6,124 nt of DNA from NCBI GenBank assembly GCA_021827245.1, contig JAKAWN010000403.1:1-6124 (forward strand), read 5' to 3'. The position numbers and the translations under genes are program-made. Shown here one piece after another: positions 1 to 3,846 of this stretch (positions are counted from its first letter, which is position 1; every line of letters starts with the position of its first letter). Source of the DNA: Acidobacteriota bacterium (lineage in GTDB: Bacteria; Acidobacteriota; Terriglobia; UBA7540). The notes beneath the pieces were generated by a model, which did no database searches, was not told where the DNA came from, and saw nothing but the letters and a program-made list of their open reading frames with translations.

Positions 1-32
1 ACGTGGACATCGGAAATCTCCAGCTTTCGCAT
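1..32 (-). CDS. Start of an unidentified gene, cut by the left window edge
   Basis: Only the first ten codons and part of the eleventh are in the window; they read MRKLEISDVH and continue off the edge with no stop. The start is supported by an AGGAGG ribosome binding site at 37-42, four bases before the ATG at 30-32, and by a TATAAT promoter about 50 bases upstream. Ten residues are too few to name a family. The gene has its own promoter and so is probably a transcription unit separate from the transporter gene upstream. Its ribosome binding site lies inside a perfect hairpin, which suggests translational control. The alternative is that this is a chance ATG, but ATG, ribosome site and promoter in register make a real gene more likely. 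Confidence 0.45.
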   Translation of the reverse strand, partial: MRKLEISDVH

Positions 33-35
33 AAA

Positions 36-65
36 GCCTCCTGCCGCATTGTACGCGCAGGAGGC
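36..65 (-). promoter_or_regulatory. Leader hairpin that covers the ribosome binding site
   Basis: A perfect 9-bp inverted repeat, GCCTCCTGC at 36-44 and GCAGGAGGC at 57-65 on the plus strand, encloses a 12-nt loop. In the minus-strand RNA the 3' arm contains the AGGAGG ribosome binding site of the gene starting at 32, and the stem ends three bases before its ATG. If folded, the stem would block ribosome entry, as in RNA thermometers, ligand- or protein-controlled leaders, or standby-type control. It could also act as a DNA operator just after the transcription start. The pairing is seen directly; the function is inferred. Confidence 0.6.
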
Positions 66-82
66 GACGATGAGTCAATCGA

Positions 83-112
83 ATTATACTGCATTACTTA
101 AGACGCTGTGTA
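83..112 (-). promoter_or_regulatory. Sigma-70-type promoter of the left-edge gene
   Basis: On the minus strand a perfect TATAAT -10 hexamer lies at 88-83. An 18-bp spacer separates it from TACACA at 112-107, which matches four of six positions of TTGACA. Transcription would start near position 76, giving a leader of about 44 nt, most of it the hairpin at 36-65. The promoter is downstream of the transporter stop codon, so it serves the gene that exits at the left edge. Confidence 0.55.
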
Positions 113-225
113 TAAAATCCGTCTTCTCTTTCCACCTTCCATTTCCCCACCTCCAAATTGTGGCTTTGATCTGCTACCCTATCCAGCGCATCAGGCTCAT
201 GCAATGACTTAAATCGTAATGGCTG

Positions 226-1338
226 TTAGTGCGCTGACCGATGTGAAGGAACCATGACCCTAGATAGTTCCGGCGAGTATTCGTTGCATCGTGTGGCGGC
301 TTTGCCGAGTTGCATCTTGCCGCGGCCTCGATAGTTCTTACGATGATGCTCGAGCTGGGCCAAATAAACGCCCGCCAGAATCATCGCCGCCCCGGCGACG
401 ACTTTCATTGTGATCTGCTCGCTCATCAGCCACACCCCCAGCGCAGCGGCCATCAAGGGCTGAAGATATGAAAACGCCGCTACCTTGGAGGCAGCCAACT
501 CCTGAAGTGCGTACGCATAAATCAGATAGGCTGCAAAGGATCCAAACAGGATCATATAGGCGAGCCCCCACCAGGCTTGAGCCGGAACGTGGGCCCAACG
601 AATTGTCGCGACGGAGCCCACGCAGAAAGGCAAAAGCAAGATCGCGCCCAGCCCGAAAACCAAGGTATTCAGAGTGATGTCGCTAAAGCTGGTGGCAGCA
701 TCTTTCGTCAGAATGGTGTAGTAAGCAAAAACCGTGCTCGCCACCAGGAGCATCAGGTCGCCCGTCCAGCGCGCTGCGCTTCCCTCGGGAGGCCGGCCGA
801 CCAGGAGCATCGCGACGCCCGTAAAAGCAACGGCCATCGCCACCCACTTCCGTGAACTGAGGCTTTCCATCCCAAGGGCGGCGGCCAGCAGTATCACCAA
901 GATCGGCTGAACGGCTTGAACCAGACCCGCATGGGTCACCGAGGTCCTTGCAATTCCGCCGATGTAAAAGATTTGATTCAAAGTGATCCCGCAGAAGGCC
1001 ATTAGTCCCAGGACGAGCCACTGACGCCGCCCCACGTGCGGAAGCCGAAAGCCATTTTGCAGATAGCAACCAATCCCGAAGAGAATCGCTGCTCCGCAGA
1101 TCCTTAGCTCCGCCAGAGCCAAAGCATTGAAGCCTTTGAGCGCCCATTTCACCGCCACAATGTTGCTGGCCCAGAAGAACGTCCCCATCAGCATCAGCAG
1201 GCTGGCCTGACGGGCCGAACGCGCCGCAGGCTGACGTTCCTTCTCGGCGGCTTGACGAATAAGGAAGCCTGAACACTCCTTGTCGCCTTCACCCGCCCGG
1301 CCCGGGGTCCTCTCACGGCACCCCTCTTGATGCTTCAT
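226..1338 (-). CDS. EamA/DMT-superfamily permease
   Basis: A 370-residue inner-membrane transporter with the two-fold EamA repeat of the drug/metabolite transporter superfamily. The first repeat spans roughly residues 47-180 (opening with a [20 protein letters not shown] helix) and the second roughly 192-328. The homologous helices near [18 protein letters not shown] and [16 protein letters not shown] carry the usual Q-P-x-x-x-x-x-x-A-x-x-x-x-E/S signature and give about ten membrane segments. Members export amino acids, nucleobases or other metabolites, but the substrate cannot be read from sequence. I chose the ATG at 1338 because it overlaps the transaldolase TGA as ATGA and has GGAG at 1347-1350, eight bases upstream; an in-frame ATG at 1365 lies deeper in the transaldolase gene. 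Oddities are a hydrophilic Arg/Glu-rich N-terminal stretch of about 46 residues and a polar C-terminal tail of about 40 residues, both beyond the core fold. A real start nearer residue 49 is possible. Confidence 0.9.
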   Translation of the reverse strand: MKHQEGCRERTPGRAGEGDKECSGFLIRQAAEKERQPAARSARQASLLMLMGTFFWASNIVAVKWALKGFNALALAELRICGAAILFGIGCYLQNGFRLPHVGRRQWLVLGLMAFCGITLNQIFYIGGIARTSVTHAGLVQAVQPILVILLAAALGMESLSSRKWVAMAVAFTGVAMLLVGRPPEGSAARWTGDLMLLVASTVFAYYTILTKDAATSFSDITLNTLVFGLGAILLLPFCVGSVATIRWAHVPAQAWWGLAYMILFGSFAAYLIYAYALQELAASKVAAFSYLQPLMAAALGVWLMSEQITMKVVAGAAMILAGVYLAQLEHHRKNYRGRGKMQLGKAATRCNEYSPELSRVMVPSHRSAH

Positions 1339-1988
1339 CGAGCCAGCTCCGCAACTCGCTCCCAATCTTTCAGGAATCGCTCCTGCCCCTTTTCGGTCAA
1401 CGGATGGTTGAAAAGTTGATTGAAGACCTTGTAAGGCATGGTGGCGATATCAGCCCTTGCCTTCGCCGCTTCGATCACGTGGATGGGATGGCGGATCGAG
1501 GCAGCCAGGATTTCAGTTTTAAACCCATAATTTCGGTAGATGGTAACTATCTCGCGGAGAATTTCAATTCCATTGTGAGAGATGTCGTCGAGACGCCCGA
1601 TGAACGGGCTTACATACGTGGCCCCGATCCTGGCCACCAGAAGCGCCTGCGAGGGGGAGAAGCAGAGCGTCGAATTGATCTTAATCCCATCACGAATCAG
1701 CCGCTGAGCCGCCATGAGGCCCGGCTTCGTGGTGGGCGTCTTGACGACCACGTCCGGATGCAACTTGGCCAGCTCATGGCCTTGCCGATACATTGCCTCG
1801 GGATCTTCCGAGGTCACTTCCGCACTCACCGGTCCATGGACGATCTCGCAGATTTCGGCAATCCGCTTCTCAAAGCGCGCGCCTTCTTTCGCGATCAACG
1901 AAGGGTTTGTCGTTACTCCATCCAGCAACCCCATGCTTTTAGCTTCACGGATTTCGTCGAGATTCGCTGTATCGAGAAAGATTTTCAT
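1335..1988 (-). CDS. tal: Transaldolase, small FSA/TAL (type 3B) family
   Basis: A 217-residue cytosolic TIM-barrel enzyme, the usual length for the small MipB/TalC-type transaldolases. It moves a dihydroxyacetone unit between sugar phosphates in the non-oxidative pentose phosphate pathway. Visible family residues are Asp6 in FLDTAN, Asn28 in GVTTNPSL, the Schiff-base Lys83 in VVVKTP, the [14 protein letters not shown] strand, [12 protein letters not shown] at 125-136, [10 protein letters not shown] and the C-terminal HPLTEKG. Phe129 occupies the position that is Tyr131 in E. coli fructose-6-phosphate aldolase, which favours transaldolase over aldolase activity. The segment after the lysine is KTPTT rather than the more usual KIPMT, a mild divergence. 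The ATG at 1988 has a purine-rich AAGGGGG ribosome site six bases upstream. The stop codon overlaps the start of the permease gene, so the two are probably translationally coupled. Confidence 0.93.
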   Translation of the reverse strand: MKIFLDTANLDEIREAKSMGLLDGVTTNPSLIAKEGARFEKRIAEICEIVHGPVSAEVTSEDPEAMYRQGHELAKLHPDVVVKTPTTKPGLMAAQRLIRDGIKINSTLCFSPSQALLVARIGATYVSPFIGRLDDISHNGIEILREIVTIYRNYGFKTEILAASIRHPIHVIEAAKARADIATMPYKVFNQLFNHPLTEKGQERFLKDWERVAELAR

Positions 1989-2024
1989 TTGGAACCCCCT
2001 TCTAAGCTGATGGGACCGAAGGCC

Positions 2025-2064
2025 GTCAGCGCCGACGCGTCGTTAACGGACGCGCCGGCGTGAC
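2025..2064 (-). terminator. Strong intergenic hairpin between DUF488 and transaldolase genes
   Basis: Plus-strand arms at 2030-2041 and 2049-2060 pair over 12 bp around a 7-nt loop. A further 4 bp (GTCA 2025-2028 with TGAC 2061-2064) extend the stem beyond a single bulged base at 2029. The one imperfect position, 2035 against 2055, is an A-C mismatch on the plus strand but a G-U pair in minus-strand RNA, so the structure fits transcription in the gene direction. It begins about ten bases after the DUF488 stop. No U-run follows, so it is not a standard intrinsic terminator. It may be a partial or Rho-assisted terminator, or an mRNA processing or stabilising element. The classification as terminator is tentative. 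Confidence 0.45.
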
Positions 2065-2074
2065 GCATTGCCAC

Positions 2075-2440
2075 TCAGGCGGCCTGTGGGATCGCTATCT
2101 TGGTGTCAAGAAAGGTCTTCAGCGCTACGGCGTTGTTATGCTGAACGTCATGAGAGCTGAAAAGCAGAATCACATTGCCTTTCCGGGCGGCCTCCAGGAT
2201 CGGTTGCCACGCTTGGGGGTTCTTCTCCAGCTCGGCAAAATAACGGTGGCGAAATTCCTGCCACTTGGCCGGGTCATGGGCGAACCAGCGCCGCAGCCTC
2301 GGGCTCGGCGCAACATCCTTCAGCCAAGCTGTCATCTGGAGCGACTCTTTCTTGATACCCCGCGGCCACAGCCGCTCTACCAGAAAGCACGGCGCTCCCG
2401 TGCAGTTTCCACCTTCATAGACTCGTTTTAAGCTAATCAT
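2075..2440 (-). CDS. DUF488 family protein, YeaO-like
   Basis: A 121-residue soluble protein of the DUF488 family, close in length and layout to E. coli YeaO (about 115 residues). The hallmark LVERLWPRGIKK is at residues 20-31 (YeaO has LVDRLWPRGIKK). It is followed by a TPSxxLR-like segment (VAPSPRLRRWF, 43-53), the FRxRYFAEL helix at 63-71, and the terminal strand and helix ILLFSSHD (91-98) with HNNAVALKTFL (101-111). The biochemical role of the family is not established, and its conserved acidic/Arg motif has only prompted guesses. The ATG at 2440 is supported by GGGAGGA at 2448-2454, seven bases upstream. The transaldolase gene follows after 86 bp with a hairpin between them, so cotranscription is plausible but may be attenuated. 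Confidence 0.92.
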   Translation of the reverse strand: MISLKRVYEGGNCTGAPCFLVERLWPRGIKKESLQMTAWLKDVAPSPRLRRWFAHDPAKWQEFRHRYFAELEKNPQAWQPILEAARKGNVILLFSSHDVQHNNAVALKTFLDTKIAIPQAA

Positions 2441-2798
2441 GATTGGATCCTCCCTTCAAAACACCTTTCCTTGCCATTCCGAGGTGCCGGCTCGCGGGCG
2501 GGAAGAGCCGGCCTAGCGGCTCTCCCCCCGTGACGATGGGCCGAGTCATTCTGTGAGGGAATGCTTGGCCTTTTCTTCTGATCATCGTTTTAAGCCGGAT
2601 GGGCTCGTACCGATTTGTCTGACATATCACTTGAATACGCCCCGCTTCAGTTGGCCCGCTGACGCACGCCTGCCGGCCAATGCGAGGACTGAGCGTCCGC
2701 ATGCGCCCGAAAAGCACGGAGAACCGCCAAGTTTGCATCGAGTCGCGGTCCGCTGACTTGTTTGTGCGGCCTTCCATCCTGTCTCCTCTCTCCTCTTC
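2441..2798 (-). other. 358-bp interval without a convincing gene, with inverted repeats
   Basis: This stretch separates the cytochrome c stop from the DUF488 start. It contains two overlapping hairpins near the DUF488 gene (2486-2523). Further right are a TTGGCC/GGCCAA repeat (2651-2656 and 2675-2680) and an 8-bp stem with a two-base bulge (2680-2702). I find no clear -35/-10 pair and no correctly spaced -24/-12 pair on the minus strand. A 114-codon reading frame (2433-2777, minus) crosses the whole interval. It follows a good GAGGAG site and ends 8 bp inside the DUF488 gene, but its product is Arg-rich, has no recognisable fold, and covers the hairpins, so I do not call it a gene. The interval could hold a terminator for the cytochrome transcript, a promoter for the next genes, or a decayed gene. 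Confidence 0.5.
2486..2523 (-). promoter_or_regulatory. Two mutually exclusive hairpins upstream of the DUF488 gene
   Basis: In minus-strand order, hairpin A pairs AGAGCCG with CGGCTCT (2517-2523 with 2504-2510, six-base loop). Hairpin B pairs GCCGGCTC with GAGCCGGC (2505-2512 with 2486-2493, eleven-base loop). The segment 2505-2510 is used by both, so only one can form at a time. The arrangement lies 46-83 bases upstream of the DUF488 ATG, in the position of a leader attenuator. Neither stem is followed directly by a U-run, so termination is not proven. Pairings are seen; switching is inferred. Confidence 0.4.
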
Positions 2799-3272
2799 CT
2801 ACCGATCTCCGCGGAGGCTGCGCACATAGTAAACGAGCCGCCAAATTTGGCGTGTCGTATCAATGTTTGCGAAGCCCGGCATCCCGGTCAACCGGACACC
2901 GTTCGCAATCACCCAATAGAGTTCCCCATCCGACAAGCGTTGCACGATCGGAGATGCAAGATTCGTGGCCCGGGTATACATCGCCTGCCCGATCGGACTC
3001 GGCTTGAGCCCCGTGCGGCCATGGCAGGAGGCGCAAGCCATGCCATACAGAGCTTTCCCCTTTGAGACGCTATCGGCATTCAGCGGAACATCGGCTGGCG
3101 GGATGCGTTTGGCGGCCCTGGCAATCAACCAGTCGCGGGCGCCCGTAGCGAGCCACGTCTCCACCGGGCCCGGCGCAGGAAACGCGCTAATGTTGGCGTT
3201 GGCCAGGCCGTAAATGACAACGGCAAGAACCGCTATCGCAACCACTGCCGCCGCTCGACCCTTACCCCGCAT
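2799..3272 (-). CDS. Membrane-anchored class I monohaem cytochrome c
   Basis: A 157-residue c-type cytochrome that would carry electrons on the periplasmic side of the inner membrane. Residues 1-7 are basic and residues 8-24 form one hydrophobic segment, either an uncleaved anchor or a signal peptide. The haem site is Cys80-Ala-Ser-Cys83-His84. The likely sixth ligand is Met131 in RLTGMPGF, and the C-terminal helix IWRLVYYVRSL (143-153) is typical of class I folds. A linker of about 45 residues (30-75) with AARAAKRIPP-like sequence precedes the haem domain, as in small oxidase- or dehydrogenase-associated cytochromes. Its partner cannot be named. The ATG at 3272 has AAGGAAG about seven bases upstream. 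The gene follows the small secreted protein by 36 bp with no terminator between, so both probably share the promoter at 3709-3725. Confidence 0.93.
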   Translation of the reverse strand: MRGKGRAAAVVAIAVLAVVIYGLANANISAFPAPGPVETWLATGARDWLIARAAKRIPPADVPLNADSVSKGKALYGMACASCHGRTGLKPSPIGQAMYTRATNLASPIVQRLSDGELYWVIANGVRLTGMPGFANIDTTRQIWRLVYYVRSLRGDR

Positions 3273-3308
3273 AGCGTGCTTCCTTTTCGATCAGACCGAT
3301 CGCACCTC

Positions 3309-3656
3309 TTATCGGGCGGCCCCAATCTTCACCACGTGAATCGTCTTGCTCGTCCGATTAAAGGTGCCGATCACCTTCACATTTTCGCCTGCAAACGCGC
3401 GCGGCTTTACCTGGTTATCCAGCTTGTAAATGGTCTTTGTCGCTGCATTGTAAAGCACGAACTTTGCGCCCGATTTCACGCAAGCCAGGGTGCAGGCTCT
3501 TGGCGTGTGGGTTCCGGTCATCTTGTACCCGGCATTGTGGTTGCCCATCGGGGCACACATGCTGTCCATGATCTGGCCGGTGAAAACATGATTTGCAGCC
3601 AGAGCCGTCGTCGTTGCCAGAAACACCAGCAGGATGGCCATCGTCAATCTATTCAT
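3309..3656 (-). CDS. Small exported Cys-containing protein, DUF5818-like
   Basis: A 115-residue protein with a clear signal peptide: MNR, a hydrophobic core at 7-18, and a probable cleavage after ALA (residues 18-20). The mature part is about 95 residues with predicted beta character. It carries GQIMDSMCAP at 28-36, CTLACV at 55-60, then KFVLYNAATKTIYKLDNQ and a FAGENVKVIGTF strand, resembling the small OB-like secreted proteins common in Acidobacteriota; the DUF5818 label is from memory and uncertain. Cys34, Cys55 and Cys59, with Met30, Met33, Met37, His40 and His50, could bind metal or form a disulfide, but no haem motif is present. I chose the ATG at 3656 because GGAGG at 3663-3667 lies six bases upstream. 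An in-frame ATG at 3689 has poor spacing and would fall about nine bases from the predicted transcript start. It is the first gene after the sigma-54 promoter and precedes the cytochrome gene. Confidence 0.8.
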   Translation of the reverse strand: MNRLTMAILLVFLATTTALAANHVFTGQIMDSMCAPMGNHNAGYKMTGTHTPRACTLACVKSGAKFVLYNAATKTIYKLDNQVKPRAFAGENVKVIGTFNRTSKTIHVVKIGAAR

Positions 3657-3662
3657 TTCGTT

Positions 3663-3667
3663 CCTCC
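3663..3667 (-). promoter_or_regulatory. Ribosome binding site deciding the secreted protein start
   Basis: GGAGG on the minus strand, six bases before the ATG at 3656. It selects the start that places the signal peptide directly at the N-terminus, over the upstream in-frame ATG at 3689. Confidence 0.8.
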
Positions 3668-3708
3668 GGTTTTGATTTTTTGCCTTCATGCTCTCCGCTC
3701 AGGGGTTT

Positions 3709-3725
3709 CGCAACCAACATGCCAA
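3709..3725 (-). promoter_or_regulatory. Sigma-54 (-24/-12) promoter
   Basis: The minus strand reads TTGGCATGTTGGTTGCG from 3725 to 3709. Against the consensus TGGCACG-N4-TTGCA, only the sixth base (T for C) and the last base differ. The invariant GG (3723-3722) and GC (3711-3710) are exactly 12 bp apart. Transcription would start near 3698, giving a leader of about 42 nt to the secreted-protein ATG. An activator of the required type is encoded immediately upstream, which strengthens the call. Confidence 0.82.
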
Positions 3726-3750
3726 ACCACCCTCCACCCGCAGGTGGCCT

Positions 3751-3763
3751 TAATTCGTTGAAA
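3751..3763 (-). promoter_or_regulatory. IHF-like bending site
   Basis: The minus strand TTTCAACGAATTA matches WATCAA-N4-TTR at every defined position except the second. It lies in the most AT-rich part of the interval, centred about 59 bp upstream of the predicted start, between the promoter and the possible enhancer repeat. This is where IHF often bends DNA at sigma-54 promoters. The hexamer AATTCG also repeats here 11 bp apart (3752-3757 and 3763-3768). The consensus is loose, so chance is possible. Confidence 0.4.
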
Positions 3764-3813
3764 ATTCGCAGGATGGCCGAGCGAAGGGTGGGAGGTTTCC
3801 AGGCAGACAGGGA

Positions 3814-3836
3814 GTGGCGCAAGGCAATGCCGCCAC
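3814..3836. promoter_or_regulatory. Candidate activator-binding inverted repeat (UAS)
   Basis: GTGGCG at 3814-3819 and CGCCAC at 3831-3836 form a perfect 6-bp inverted repeat with an 11-bp spacer, 23 bp in all. Its centre is about 127 bp upstream of the predicted sigma-54 start, within the usual enhancer range for activators with a Fis-type HTH. It lies 11 bp after the stop codon of the activator gene. It could instead be a weak terminator hairpin of that gene, but no U-run follows. Confidence 0.45.
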
Positions 3837-3846
3837 CGGTCGTCAC

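Noticed and set aside
98..142. A 14-codon minus-strand ORF (MEGGKRRRILYTAS) with GGAGG at 150-154, seven bases upstream
   Set aside because: It overlaps the -35 region of the left-edge promoter, is very short, and has no transcript of its own apparent. A purine-rich run easily yields such a site by chance.
1404..2063. A 219-codon plus-strand ORF opposite the transaldolase gene
   Set aside because: It is fully antisense to a gene with clear catalytic motifs and its product resembles no family. Long antisense frames are expected in GC-rich coding DNA.
2713..2730. A sigma-54-like TTGGCGG...GTGCTT on the minus strand before the DUF488 gene
   Set aside because: The GG-to-GC distance is 13 rather than 12 bp and the -12 element is poor. 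This spacing is strictly kept in real sites.
2627..2863. A 78-codon minus-strand ORF overlapping the cytochrome c 3' end
   Set aside because: It is out of frame with the cytochrome, rich in Arg, Gly and Ser, and lacks a ribosome site that fits its start.
3657..3689. The upstream in-frame ATG at 3689 as start of the secreted protein
   Set aside because: It would place eleven polar residues before the signal peptide, has a badly spaced ribosome site, and lies about nine bases from the predicted transcript start.
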